From: Flavobacteriaceae bacterium
GTDB lineage: Bacteria > Bacteroidota > Bacteroidia > Flavobacteriales > Flavobacteriaceae
Assembly (NCBI GenBank): GCA_013042825.1
Contig: JABDPL010000095.1
Coordinates: 1 to 18,854, forward strand
DNA length: 18,854 nucleotides
Direction of reading: 5' to 3'
Part shown: piece after piece, positions 1 to 7,786 of the stretch
How the letters are laid out: each line of letters begins with the position of its first letter
Position numbering within the stretch: position 1 is the stretch's first letter
Made by a program: the position numbers and the translations under genes
Notes under the pieces: model-generated
Databases searched by the model: none
Seen by the model: only the letters and a program-made list of their open reading frames with translations
What the model was told of the DNA's origin: nothing

Positions 1-232
1 GTTTTACATCTTACCTAGGGCCAAGTTGTTAGACATGAGGAATTTTAAAAATGTCGTTTTTACATCTTGCTCATAATCAACTAGATGAATTATTTTTTAA
101 TAAAGTTGTAGGCTGCAAGAATATTGCGTTTTATCGATGTTATAATACCGTTTAACGATTAATGAAATGTTAACATGGGATTTACTCGCATATCACATAT
201 TTTTAAAAATTATAATTAACAAATAATCAAAT
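1..232. other. AT-rich intergenic region upstream of the T9SS-secreted protein gene
   Basis: No convincing gene is visible. All three forward frames hit stops early, and the only open stretch at the left edge (frame 2, ending in TAA at 74-76) gives 24 residues with no recognisable feature. The region is very AT-rich. It contains an 11-bp exact direct repeat, TTTTACATCTT, at 2-12 and 58-68. A weak -7-like element TATTTTTA lies at 198-205, one base off the Bacteroidota TAnnTTTG motif, and is followed by an A-rich leader to the ATG at 233. No good -33 element is seen at the expected distance. The region probably carries the promoter of the downstream gene. Confidence 0.5.
2..68 (+). repeat. 11-bp direct repeat TTTTACATCTT
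   Basis: TTTTACATCTT is found at 2-12 and again at 58-68, 56 bp apart. No repeat-type element, gene or hairpin is linked to it. The window edge cuts the region, so more copies could lie upstream. Confidence 0.4.
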
Positions 233-1621
233 ATGAAAAAAATTACTTATCTACTTATTGCTATTTTCACTGTGGCTTTCAGCTTTTCAGCCAAAGCTCA
301 ATGTGATTACACTATCGAACTAACCGACTCCTGGGGTGATGGCTGGAATGGTATATCTAACATGGACGTTCTTGTGAACGGTGCTGTTGTTTTAGACGAC
401 ATTGGTGTTTCACCGGGTGCCGGCACTTTGGAATCATTTACCTTTACCGTTAGTCCGGGTGATGATATTACAACCGCATTTAACCCTGCAGCAACTGCGA
501 GTGGTCCTGATTGGGCCTCGGAGTGTTCCTACAGGATCTTAGATGCTTTGGGTACAGAGGTCGCGAACCAGGCTGCCGGAAGCAGTACTGTCCATAACGG
601 CCCTGCTGATATTACGACCGGTACAATAGCAGTTACTTGTCCGTCATGCGATGTACCTGTATTCAATACGAATGTTGTATCCAATTGTCCGACAGACACA
701 CAGTTCAATATTGAAGTGAACGTGACTGATATCGGTGCGGCTGCCAGTGTTACCATTTCTGATAACCAGGGAAGCACACCTCAGCAACTTACTGCAGCTC
801 AGATTCCCGGAACGGTTACTTTTGGTCTTTATGCTAATGCTACGAGTGTGACCATAACGGTTACGAATGATGATGATGGGACATGTGCTGCTGATAGCCT
901 ACCACTGACTTACGACGCGCCTGCATGCCCACCAGCTAACGACGATTGTGGCACGGCTCAAACCATCGTTCAGGAAACCAATATAAGCGACGCTAGCTTA
1001 GCAACACCGACTCCCGGTACTATAGAAGGTGCTACAGATTCTGGTTTAGCCGCTGAAGCATGTAATGGTTTTACCGGTAATGCGAATGATGACGTCTGGT
1101 ATGCGTTCGAAGCACTGACTTCTGATGTTAATATTACCTTTGAGTGTGTTGATTTTGACGCGGTTGTTCAATTGTACTCCGGAACTTGCGGAGCCCTTAC
1201 AGTTGTTGCCTGTGCAGATGATACGGTTACCACTGCGCCCATTGTTGAGGAAATCATTGCAACCGGCTTAACTGTTGGTGCGACCTATTATGTAAGGATC
1301 TATCAGTACGGATCAGGATCTACTGCAGGTGATTCTCACGATGTTAAAATTTGGACTTCAAGTCTTTTAAGTGAGCCTTCACTTGAAAACGAGAGTGCAC
1401 TGAAATACTATCCTAACCCTGTAACTAGTAATCTATCACTTCAGGCTCAGAAGACTATTGACAATGTTTCTGTCTACAATATGTTAGGCCAGCGTGTAAT
1501 GGATCTAAGACCTGATACTACTGACCTTCAGGTTGACATGAGTACTTTAAGTCAAGGTTCTTACTTTGTTAAGTTGAGCATTGACGGTGTGATTGAAACC
1601 ATCAGAATTATCAAGAAATAG
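233..1621 (+). CDS. Secreted protein with T9SS type A C-terminal sorting domain
   Basis: This is a 462-residue exported protein. An N-terminal signal peptide (residues 1-22, basic MKK start, hydrophobic core, AKA before Gln23) directs it through Sec. Residues 24-135 form a module opening with CDYTIEL and the DSWGDGWNG motif (residues 32-40), which is common in Bacteroidota surface proteins. Residues 136-230 are a Thr/Asp-rich section with scattered cysteines that I cannot name. Residues 234-376 start with PANDDCGTA and contain DDVWYAFEA, resembling the beta-sandwich modules of pre-peptidase C type in gliding/T9SS cargo. Residues 390-462 are the sorting domain (YYPNPV, VYNMLGQRV, LSQGSYFVKL, ending IIKK), which the type IX machinery recognises and removes. 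No catalytic domain is visible, so a surface or adhesive role is inference. The ATG follows an A-rich leader, and a strong terminator lies just downstream. Confidence 0.9.
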   Translation: MKKITYLLIAIFTVAFSFSAKAQCDYTIELTDSWGDGWNGISNMDVLVNGAVVLDDIGVSPGAGTLESFTFTVSPGDDITTAFNPAATASGPDWASECSYRILDALGTEVANQAAGSSTVHNGPADITTGTIAVTCPSCDVPVFNTNVVSNCPTDTQFNIEVNVTDIGAAASVTISDNQGSTPQQLTAAQIPGTVTFGLYANATSVTITVTNDDDGTCAADSLPLTYDAPACPPANDDCGTAQTIVQETNISDASLATPTPGTIEGATDSGLAAEACNGFTGNANDDVWYAFEALTSDVNITFECVDFDAVVQLYSGTCGALTVVACADDTVTTAPIVEEIIATGLTVGATYYVRIYQYGSGSTAGDSHDVKIWTSSLLSEPSLENESALKYYPNPVTSNLSLQAQKTIDNVSVYNMLGQRVMDLRPDTTDLQVDMSTLSQGSYFVKLSIDGVIETIRIIKK

Positions 1622-1636
1622 TTTCGATAATCATAA

Positions 1637-1673
1637 AATAAAAATCCCGCTGCGTTGCAGTGGGATTTTTTTA
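1637..1673. terminator. Bidirectional intrinsic terminator between convergent genes
   Basis: An inverted repeat with a 10-bp stem (ATCCCGCTGC at 1644-1653 and GCAGTGGGAT at 1657-1666, one G-T pair) and a 3-base GTT loop is flanked by an A-run on the left and a T-run on the right. It therefore gives a hairpin plus U-tract on either strand. It sits 22 bp after the stop of the secreted protein, and its right-hand T-run touches the stop of the convergent sulfotransferase (1671-1673), so it can serve both genes. Confidence 0.9.
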
Positions 1674-2777
1674 TTTAAACAATTTTGATTTTATCCGGCC
1701 GATAAATGATCCGGAGGATTGCTTCAACATTGCTGAAGAATCTATTGCGGATGGGTTGAATTGCAATGCGGTGGACATGGATTTGACCTCCTTAACCGAT
1801 TTATTCATCTCTTCACAAATGGCTTTTGTGAGTGTTAAGGGCTCCATGCTCGCGTCCAGGGAGGAAATCCGTTTGGTGATACTCTTTTTAGGAAAGGCAT
1901 TATTCATGGCAGAAATAAAAAAAGCATTCCAGAGAGTAACGTAGTCACGACCTTCACGCAGTTTCAATGTTTTATGCAAATGCAGGTTCAGATCATTAAA
2001 GAAACGATTCTGCTTTGCGATAAAAGATTTATCGCGCAGCGCCAGTTCCAGCAGGTTGAAACGCTGGGTGTATTTCATGACGTAATTGTATTTATCGCCA
2101 TCGAAACTGATAGGTCTGATTTTTTTCAAGTCAATCGACTCAAATCGTTTCCTGCAGTAATCATATAATTCAAAATCAAGAACATTTTTCTCTCGGATTA
2201 TAGATTTGATATCTTCCGGGACTTCTGCCTTGGCAGGCCGGTTCAGGGTCATACGCTTGATATCTATTGTCTTCGGCCATTTGATACCAGTTACAGCGCC
2301 GAAATAGTTGAGTGACCTGGCATAGTCTTCAAAAATACCAACGTGAATATTCAATCGCTCGATTGAGTTAATGACCAGTTCAAGATCATCACGATCAACG
2401 AGGTCAGTATCGAACATACGTTTCCCCAAAAGGAAGCCGATCATATAATTAGAGGTTTGCCTATTCGACACATAGGCCTTAAGACTCTTTGGAATCGGTT
2501 TGATCAGGGACAGGAATTCATGCCGGTCCCTGATAAAATAATATTCTGAAATCAGTCGGTCAATGGGATCTCTTAGCAACATGAATATATCATAATCGGC
2601 ATATTTATCGTAATTCATAGGATTAAAAATATCCTTTGAATTGGATCGTTTCGACTCATAGAGAATATGACGATAGTTGAAATCCGGTTTCGTTTGCCAA
2701 TCTGTTTTATTCATCACGCAGTTTATCGTGGTACCGCCGGTTTTTGGAATATGAATAAAGATATTTCTAGAGGGCAT
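1671..2777 (-). CDS. Sulfotransferase family protein (PAPS-dependent)
   Basis: This 368-residue protein has the two signature elements of PAPS-dependent sulfotransferases. The first is a P-loop-like 5'-phosphosulfate motif, HIPKTGGTT (residues 9-17, with Lys12). The second is a 3'-phosphate motif, LRDPIDRLISEYY (residues 68-80), with Arg69 and Ser77 in the usual RxxxxRxxS spacing. The HIPKTGG form is typical of carbohydrate (Golgi-like) sulfotransferases, so a glycan acceptor is likely, but the substrate cannot be read from the sequence. His37 in YRHILY is a candidate catalytic base. Residues from about 210 to 368 lie beyond the compact core, are charged and probably helical, and match nothing I recognise. 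There is no signal peptide, so the enzyme is cytoplasmic or peripheral. The divergent neighbour is a glycosyltransferase, which fits surface-glycan work. The ATG at 2775-2777 lies directly before the P-loop. Confidence 0.85.
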   Translation of the reverse strand: MPSRNIFIHIPKTGGTTINCVMNKTDWQTKPDFNYRHILYESKRSNSKDIFNPMNYDKYADYDIFMLLRDPIDRLISEYYFIRDRHEFLSLIKPIPKSLKAYVSNRQTSNYMIGFLLGKRMFDTDLVDRDDLELVINSIERLNIHVGIFEDYARSLNYFGAVTGIKWPKTIDIKRMTLNRPAKAEVPEDIKSIIREKNVLDFELYDYCRKRFESIDLKKIRPISFDGDKYNYVMKYTQRFNLLELALRDKSFIAKQNRFFNDLNLHLHKTLKLREGRDYVTLWNAFFISAMNNAFPKKSITKRISSLDASMEPLTLTKAICEEMNKSVKEVKSMSTALQFNPSAIDSSAMLKQSSGSFIGRIKSKLFK

Positions 2778-2852
2778 AAACGCTGCAGCTTTGGCTAAAT
2801 ATACTCAATTTCGTGAATTAATCTTTCCCTATTAATTACATTTGTAGAACTG
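2778..2852. promoter_or_regulatory. Divergent promoter region between sulfotransferase and glycosyltransferase
   Basis: This 75-bp gap must hold both promoters. On the + strand a perfect Bacteroidota -7 element, TACATTTG (2837-2844), precedes the ATG at 2853 by 8 bases, giving a very short or absent leader. A TTTCG about 23 bp upstream (2809-2813) is a poor -33 candidate. On the - strand TATATTTA (plus bases 2796-2803) is one mismatch from TAnnTTTG and lies 18 bp before the sulfotransferase ATG. Confidence 0.5.
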
Positions 2853-3857
2853 ATGATCACAAAAGAAATCTCATTTATAATTCCTGTTTTCAATCGCCCG
2901 GAGGAGATCAGGGAACTTCTGCAAAGCTTTTGCCAGCTCGAGGGCGACAAGGACTTTGAGATCGTTATAATTGAGGACGGGTCAACGATTCCTTCTGAAA
3001 AAGAAGTGGGCGAATTCTCAGATCGGTTGAACATTTCTTACTACACCAAGCCGAATTCAGGTCCTGGAGATTCCAGGAATTTTGGCATGAGACATGCCAA
3101 GGGAGATTATTTTATCATATTGGATTCCGATTGCCTCTTACCGCCAAATTATCTTGTTGAGGTTATCGATGAATTAAACGGGGAATTCGTTCATTGTTTT
3201 GGGGGGCCTGATACTGCCCATGAGTCCTTCTCCTCTATCCAGAAGGCGATTAATTTCAGTATGACCTCCTGGCTTACCACTGGGGGAATACGCGGCAGGA
3301 GATCCCAAATCCATAAGTTTCAGCCCCGGAGTTTTAATATGGGTTTATCAAAGGAAGCATTCAAGGCCAGTGGAGGTTTCGGAAAGATACATCCTGGCGA
3401 GGATCCCGACCTCTCAATCCGCTTGGTTGATTTGGGTTATAATACACGCTTGTTTCCAGATGCTTTTGTATATCATAAAAGACGGATTTCCTGGGGTAAA
3501 TTTTTTAAACAGGTATATAAATTCGGAATGGTTCGCGTAATTCTCAATCGCTGGCATCCGGGAAGCAAGAGACTGTTCTATTGGTTCCCAACGGTTTTTA
3601 CGCTCGGATTAATTCTGGCAATTCTGTTAATGTTCGTGGGGTATTTTGAATTGCTTTATTTCTATGGATTGTATTTCCTGTTGATTTTTCTTGTAAGTTG
3701 GTCGTTGAACAGGAGTATTGTTGTCGGGATTTCTTCTGTTTTTGCCGTAATCGTGCAATTCCTGGGATATGGATATGGTTTTCTGCGTTCGCAGCTCAAA
3801 CTATTCCATTCAAAACTACCGGAGGACCAGTTATTTCCGGAATTATTCTTTAAATAG
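2853..3857 (+). CDS. Family 2 glycosyltransferase with C-terminal membrane segments
   Basis: This 334-residue GT-A fold enzyme transfers a sugar from a nucleotide-sugar donor. The N-terminal nucleotide-binding part has ISFIIPVFNRPEEI (6-19) and IVIIEDGST (37-45). SRNFGMRHAKGDYFIILDSDC (74-94) carries the DxD metal/donor motif at Asp91-Asp93, and GEDPDLSIRL (182-191) is the usual acceptor-side/catalytic-base motif. Residues about 241-313 form two to three hydrophobic helices, so the enzyme is anchored in the inner membrane with the catalytic domain in the cytoplasm. It is the first gene of a tight rightward run, with 8 bp to the ybbR gene. Donor and acceptor cannot be told from the sequence. 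A role in surface polysaccharide or glycolipid synthesis is inference, supported only by the divergent sulfotransferase. Confidence 0.9.
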   Translation: MITKEISFIIPVFNRPEEIRELLQSFCQLEGDKDFEIVIIEDGSTIPSEKEVGEFSDRLNISYYTKPNSGPGDSRNFGMRHAKGDYFIILDSDCLLPPNYLVEVIDELNGEFVHCFGGPDTAHESFSSIQKAINFSMTSWLTTGGIRGRRSQIHKFQPRSFNMGLSKEAFKASGGFGKIHPGEDPDLSIRLVDLGYNTRLFPDAFVYHKRRISWGKFFKQVYKFGMVRVILNRWHPGSKRLFYWFPTVFTLGLILAILLMFVGYFELLYFYGLYFLLIFLVSWSLNRSIVVGISSVFAVIVQFLGYGYGFLRSQLKLFHSKLPEDQLFPELFFK

Positions 3858-3865
3858 AGTTATAT

Positions 3866-4816
3866 ATGATCAGGCGTAAAATCGACAAATTCATGAAAAG
3901 CGGGAGGATCAATATCTTTCTCCTATTCGTTCTACTTGCCCTGTTGTTTTCGCTGTTAACCAAACTATCCAGGGATTACACCCAAACCCTGAGTATGGAT
4001 TTGCGCCCGGTAAATGTTCCTGAAGATAAGGTGATAGTTAAGGATTCTTTGCAGAAAATAAATGTTACCCTATCGACCTATGGGTTTAAATTGATCAGGT
4101 ATGCTGTGGCAAAGCCGATTATCGATATCGATTTCAGTGCATTAGATAATGATGAAACCTATTATTATTGGACTCAGCAACGCGAGTTTTCGAAGGTCGT
4201 TGATCAATTCGATCCCAATGTCAGGATTGAAACCATCAATCCGGATACCCTGAAATTCAGATATGATACCAACGCCGTTCAAAAAGTACCCGTGATCTTA
4301 GACGCTAATATCAAATTCAGTTCAGGGTTTGATATCATCGATTCCATTCAGCTTGAGCCCGATTCCATAAGGGTAATCGGACCATCCATTTTAATTGATA
4401 CGGTTTCGACAATTAAAACAAGGCCACTTACATTGGAGGATATCAACTCTGATATAACCGAATTAGTCGATTTAATTCCTCCTGACAATGTTCAGATTTC
4501 TTTATCTGACCAGCAGGTTACCGTTAAAGCAAAGGTTGAAAAATTTACTGAAGGATCGGTTCAGGTTCCGGTAATCGTTAAAAATGTACCCGAAGACACC
4601 AGAATAAATATCTATCCCAAAACTGTTGAGGTTATATATTACGCGAGTTTAAATGAATTCAAGGATATCGTTCCCAATAGTTTTATCGTAGAATGTGATT
4701 ATGGTCAAACACTAGAGTCGGATATAAATTTCCTCGTTCCCAAGCTCAGTAAAAAACCAGATAAAGTTAAGCAGGCCAGGCTCGGGACTAAACGCATCGA
4801 ATTCATACTGCAATGA
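3866..4816 (+). CDS. YbbR-like domain protein, membrane anchored
   Basis: This 316-residue protein has a basic N-terminus, one hydrophobic anchor (about residues 15-33) and a long beta-rich extracytoplasmic part. Repeated patterns such as VTLSTYGFKLIRYA, VQKVPVILDANIKFSSGF, PDSIRVIGPSILIDTVSTI and VEKFTEGSVQVPVIVKNVP match the YbbR domain family, seen in Firmicutes CdaR and in many Bacteroidota proteins. In Firmicutes the YbbR protein regulates the c-di-AMP cyclase CdaA; no cyclase gene is present here, so that role should not be assumed. Its stop overlaps the coaE start by 4 bp (ATGA at 4813-4816), so the two are probably translationally coupled. The start chosen is the first ATG, 8 bp after the glycosyltransferase stop. 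Confidence 0.82.
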   Translation: MIRRKIDKFMKSGRINIFLLFVLLALLFSLLTKLSRDYTQTLSMDLRPVNVPEDKVIVKDSLQKINVTLSTYGFKLIRYAVAKPIIDIDFSALDNDETYYYWTQQREFSKVVDQFDPNVRIETINPDTLKFRYDTNAVQKVPVILDANIKFSSGFDIIDSIQLEPDSIRVIGPSILIDTVSTIKTRPLTLEDINSDITELVDLIPPDNVQISLSDQQVTVKAKVEKFTEGSVQVPVIVKNVPEDTRINIYPKTVEVIYYASLNEFKDIVPNSFIVECDYGQTLESDINFLVPKLSKKPDKVKQARLGTKRIEFILQ

Positions 4817-5400
4817 TTATAGTGGGATTAACAGGAGGTATTGGTAGCGGCAAATCGACTGTAGCCGGTTTTTTTTCTGAACTGGGTATTCCCGTTTATG
4901 AGGCAGATCATGAGGCGAAAACATTGATGAATCGGTCCAAAGTGATCAGGCGAAAACTCATAGCGCTATTCGGGAAAAGAGCTTACAAAAAGGATGGATT
5001 GAACAGGCCATTTATTGCGAAAAAGATTTTTAATGATAGTTCCTTATTAGAGGAGATGAATAGTATTGTACATCCAAAAGTCGGGTCTCATTTTAAGCGC
5101 TGGGTGAAAAAGCAGAATTCACCTTATATCATAAAAGAAGCTGCAATCTTGTTCGAATCGGGGTCATACGAGGATTGCGATATCATAATTACGGTTACAG
5201 CGCCAGAAAAGGTTAGACTGGAACGCGTAATGAAGCGGGATGGATCAGGAAAGGACCGGGTCATGGCAATCATGAAAAATCAATTTTCAGATGAGGAGCG
5301 TATCCCGAGATCCGATTATGTCATATCCAATTCCGATCTGGACAAAACAAGGCAGCAGGTCAATGATATACATGCTGAAATCTTGAAAATGAGGGAGTAA
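4813..5400 (+). CDS. coaE: Dephospho-CoA kinase
   Basis: This 195-residue enzyme phosphorylates the 3'-hydroxyl of dephospho-CoA with ATP, the last step of coenzyme A synthesis, in the cytoplasm. It opens with the family's P-loop, VGLTGGIGSGKST (4-16), followed by VYEADHEAK (28-36), which carries the conserved acidic residue after the Walker A helix. EAAILFESG is the core strand and RVMKRDGSGKDRV the lid region. The C-terminal DYVISNS motif is characteristic. Length matches the family (about 195-205). The start overlaps the ybbR stop by 4 bp. No terminator follows, so read-through into the histidine kinase gene 76 bp downstream is possible. Confidence 0.96.
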   Translation: MIIVGLTGGIGSGKSTVAGFFSELGIPVYEADHEAKTLMNRSKVIRRKLIALFGKRAYKKDGLNRPFIAKKIFNDSSLLEEMNSIVHPKVGSHFKRWVKKQNSPYIIKEAAILFESGSYEDCDIIITVTAPEKVRLERVMKRDGSGKDRVMAIMKNQFSDEERIPRSDYVISNSDLDKTRQQVNDIHAEILKMRE

Positions 5401-5476
5401 AACCTTTGATAGACATTTTTGTTAAGGTAAGGTTAAAGGGTCTTTCTTCTAAATGTTAAAATGTTAAATTTGAACG
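5401..5476 (+). promoter_or_regulatory. Promoter region of the two-component system with GTTAA direct repeats
   Basis: Between coaE and the histidine kinase lies a perfect Bacteroidota -7 element, TAAATTTG (5465-5472), ending only 4 bases before the ATG at 5477. A transcript from it would be leaderless or nearly so. GTTAA occurs at 5421, 5432, 5455 and 5463. The first pair is 11 bp apart, and the last two lie in an exact 8-bp tandem, ATGTTAAA twice (5453-5468), which overlaps the -7 element. Direct repeats near 10-11 bp are the usual form of OmpR-family operators, so autoregulation by the downstream regulator is a reasonable inference. No clear -33 TTG lies at the expected distance. Confidence 0.5.
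5453..5468 (+). repeat. Tandem ATGTTAAA repeat before the histidine kinase
   Basis: ATGTTAAA occurs twice head to tail and runs into the TAAATTTG -7 element (5465-5472). A protein bound here would cover the promoter. See the entry for the surrounding promoter region. Confidence 0.5.
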
Positions 5477-7045
5477 ATGAGCAAGAAGTTATTCGTTTTG
5501 TTGGTTGTGCTTATGAGCTTATCGTTAATTGGGATAATCTTTGTCCAGGCATACTACATCAACAATACGGTTAATAACGAAAAGGAGCAATTTACGTTTA
5601 AGGTAAAGCGTGCATTATCCTACACTTCAAATGCGATAGAGGACAATGAATTCAGAAATTATGTTGAGGACCTCCAGAAGTTTATTGCTGAAGGCGGAGA
5701 GCCGGATTCAACCAGTTTAAGACAGCTTACCTTTCTCCGTCAAGACGAGGATAATAATGAGCTCATCGTTTACAGGAATGGGATATTTGAGGAAAACTAT
5801 CGTATTCCGTCGTTCATTGACATAGGTTTAGATAGTGTGAACATCAGCCGGATATTGAACGAACGCCAAACCAAGGTTTACAGTACAAATACCATTGATG
5901 GCAGTTTAAAATTATCTCCTGAGAAGTCGATTCAGCTAATAACCGAGCTATCCCGATTGGAAAAGGAAACTTTCGAATCGGCCTACAGGGACCAGGCTAA
6001 GCGAATTCCGATTCACAGGCGAGTCTCCGAAGAACGGATTGAATATCTTCTGAGTAAAAAATTGCTGGAAGATAATATTGATATTGATTTCGAATACGCC
6101 ATTTATGCTAAGGACCTGGCGACCAAAATACAGTCTGAGAATTTTGAGCTCGCCAAGAATTCAACCATTGGGGTTCCGATCTTTTTGGATAATAACAATG
6201 AAAGTGATTTCACTTTATACGTAAATTTTCCTGAGAGAAAGCGATATATTTTATCATCGATCCTCGGAATGACGCTGTTGTCCATAATTTTTACGACTAT
6301 TATAATCGTGGCGTACACTAGTGCCATATACCAATTGATCAAACAACGACAAATATCACAGATCAAGTCAGATTTCATCAACAATATGACACATGAGTTT
6401 AAAACACCCATCGCAACGATTAACCTAGCGCTTGATGCGATTAAAAATCCGCAGATAATAGATGATAAAGAGAAAGTAAAACGTTATCTTAAGATGATCA
6501 AGGATGAAAATAAGCGTATGCACGCGCAGGTGGAAAATGTGCTGCGCATATCTAAACTTGAAAAAAATGAACTCAATATCAGTAAGGATAGGGTAAAGCT
6601 TCACGACTTGATAGAGGATGCGATTGCACACGTTGAGCTGATAGTTGAGGACAGAAATGGGTATATACAAACGCATCTGGATGCCGCAAAGTCATCGATA
6701 TTGGCAAATCCATCACATTTTACAAACGTGATTGTAAATATTTTAGACAATGCGGTGAAGTACTCCACAGATGAGCCGAAGATCGATATTTTTACCGAAA
6801 ATGTAGGAAACAATATCATCTTAAGTATAAAAGATCAGGGAAGCGGTATGACTAAAGCCGTTCAGAAAAGGGTGTTCGAGAAGTTTTACAGAGAACACAC
6901 CGGTGACGTACATAATGTAAAAGGCCATGGATTGGGCTTGGCCTATGTTAAACGAATAGTAAATGACCACCAGGGTCATGTCTCAGTTGAAAGTGAAAAG
7001 GGTAAAGGAAGCACCTTCATTATTAAGCTGCCATTAATATCTTAA
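5477..7045 (+). CDS. Sensor histidine kinase of a two-component system
   Basis: This 522-residue inner-membrane kinase has TM1 (about 5-27), a periplasmic sensor of some 230 residues with no named domain, and TM2 (about 257-284). The HisKA dimerisation domain has H-box NNMTHEFKTPI, with His306 as the expected phospho-acceptor. The HATPase_c domain has an N-box around Asn421-Asn425 (NILDNAVKYS), G1 DQGSGM, F-box RVFEKFYRE and G2 GHGLGLAYV. All catalytic boxes are intact. It transfers phosphate to the regulator encoded 7 bp downstream. The ligand is unknown; the large sensor lacks cysteine pairs or obvious binding motifs. TM1 begins four residues after the ATG, so this start is well supported. 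Confidence 0.95.
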   Translation: MSKKLFVLLVVLMSLSLIGIIFVQAYYINNTVNNEKEQFTFKVKRALSYTSNAIEDNEFRNYVEDLQKFIAEGGEPDSTSLRQLTFLRQDEDNNELIVYRNGIFEENYRIPSFIDIGLDSVNISRILNERQTKVYSTNTIDGSLKLSPEKSIQLITELSRLEKETFESAYRDQAKRIPIHRRVSEERIEYLLSKKLLEDNIDIDFEYAIYAKDLATKIQSENFELAKNSTIGVPIFLDNNNESDFTLYVNFPERKRYILSSILGMTLLSIIFTTIIIVAYTSAIYQLIKQRQISQIKSDFINNMTHEFKTPIATINLALDAIKNPQIIDDKEKVKRYLKMIKDENKRMHAQVENVLRISKLEKNELNISKDRVKLHDLIEDAIAHVELIVEDRNGYIQTHLDAAKSSILANPSHFTNVIVNILDNAVKYSTDEPKIDIFTENVGNNIILSIKDQGSGMTKAVQKRVFEKFYREHTGDVHNVKGHGLGLAYVKRIVNDHQGHVSVESEKGKGSTFIIKLPLIS

Positions 7046-7052
7046 CACGATT

Positions 7053-7763
7053 ATGGAAGAGCAAAAGAAGAAAATATTGTTAGTAGAGGATGATCCGAAT
7101 TTCGGAACCGTTCTCAGGGATTATCTCACCATGAATAATTATGATGTTGTTCATGCCAAGAATGGAATGGAAGGTTTTGAAAAATTCAAAAAAGATGATT
7201 TCGATCTCTGTATTTTGGATGTTATGATGCCTTACAAGGACGGATTTACATTAGCCAAGGAGATTCGGGAGAAAAATACCGAAGTGCCAATCATCTTCCT
7301 GACAGCCAAAGCTATGAAGGAAGATGTCCTCAAAGGCTACAAGGTAGGAGCTGATGATTACCTGAATAAGCCGTTCGACAGCGAGGTTCTCCTGATGAAG
7401 ATCAAGGCCATTTTGCAAAGAAAAGCAACCGACAGCGTGGCCGACAGCAAACAGTTTGAATTTGAGATCGGCAATTTTCATCTGAACTCGAAACTACGGT
7501 TTTTAAAATATAAAGGTGGTGATCCAATTAAATTGTCACCAAAAGAAAATGACCTGCTGCGCTTGTTAGCCCTGCATGAGAATGATCTTATGCCGAGGGA
7601 ACTGGCTTTGACCAAAATCTGGAGGGATGATAATTATTTTACCTCCAGGAGCATGGATGTTTACATCGCGAAACTGCGGAAATATCTAAAGGTCGACGAA
7701 AATGTTGAGATACTCAACATCCATGGTGAAGGCTTCAGATTAGTTGTTAATCAGAAAGCTTAA
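7053..7763 (+). CDS. OmpR/PhoB-family response regulator
   Basis: This 236-residue transcription factor has a receiver domain (about 6-122) with the acidic pair Asp13/Asp14, phospho-acceptor Asp56 in LCILDVMMP, Thr84 in FLTAK and Lys106 in DDYLNKPF. The C-terminal winged-helix domain (about 138-233) has LSPKENDLLRLLALH, a recognition-helix region SRSMDVYIAKLRKYL, and the wing GEGFRLV. It is the partner of the kinase 7 bp upstream. The overall form resembles RprY-type regulators of Bacteroidota, but its regulon cannot be deduced here. The tandem TGTTAA repeats on both sides of the gene pair are candidate binding sites. Transcription ends in the terminator 24 bp downstream. Confidence 0.95.
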   Translation: MEEQKKKILLVEDDPNFGTVLRDYLTMNNYDVVHAKNGMEGFEKFKKDDFDLCILDVMMPYKDGFTLAKEIREKNTEVPIIFLTAKAMKEDVLKGYKVGADDYLNKPFDSEVLLMKIKAILQRKATDSVADSKQFEFEIGNFHLNSKLRFLKYKGGDPIKLSPKENDLLRLLALHENDLMPRELALTKIWRDDNYFTSRSMDVYIAKLRKYLKVDENVEILNIHGEGFRLVVNQKA

Positions 7764-7766
7764 TTC

Positions 7767-7780
7767 GTGTTAAGTGTTAA
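7767..7780 (+). repeat. Tandem GTGTTAA repeat after the response regulator
   Basis: GTGTTAA occurs twice head to tail at 7767-7773 and 7774-7780, between the regulator stop and the terminator hairpin. It echoes the ATGTTAAA tandem at 5453-5468 in front of the histidine kinase gene. It could be chance in AT-rich DNA or a binding site. Confidence 0.45.
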
Positions 7781-7786
7781 TTATAG

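Noticed and set aside
1660..2168. Forward open frames of 94 and 64 residues opposite the sulfotransferase
   Set aside because: They are antisense to a gene with clear PAPS-binding motifs, show no motif of their own, and the first begins inside the terminator hairpin.
3866..4816. Assigning the YbbR protein as a c-di-AMP cyclase regulator
   Set aside because: That role is known for Firmicutes CdaR beside cdaA; no cyclase gene is present in this window.
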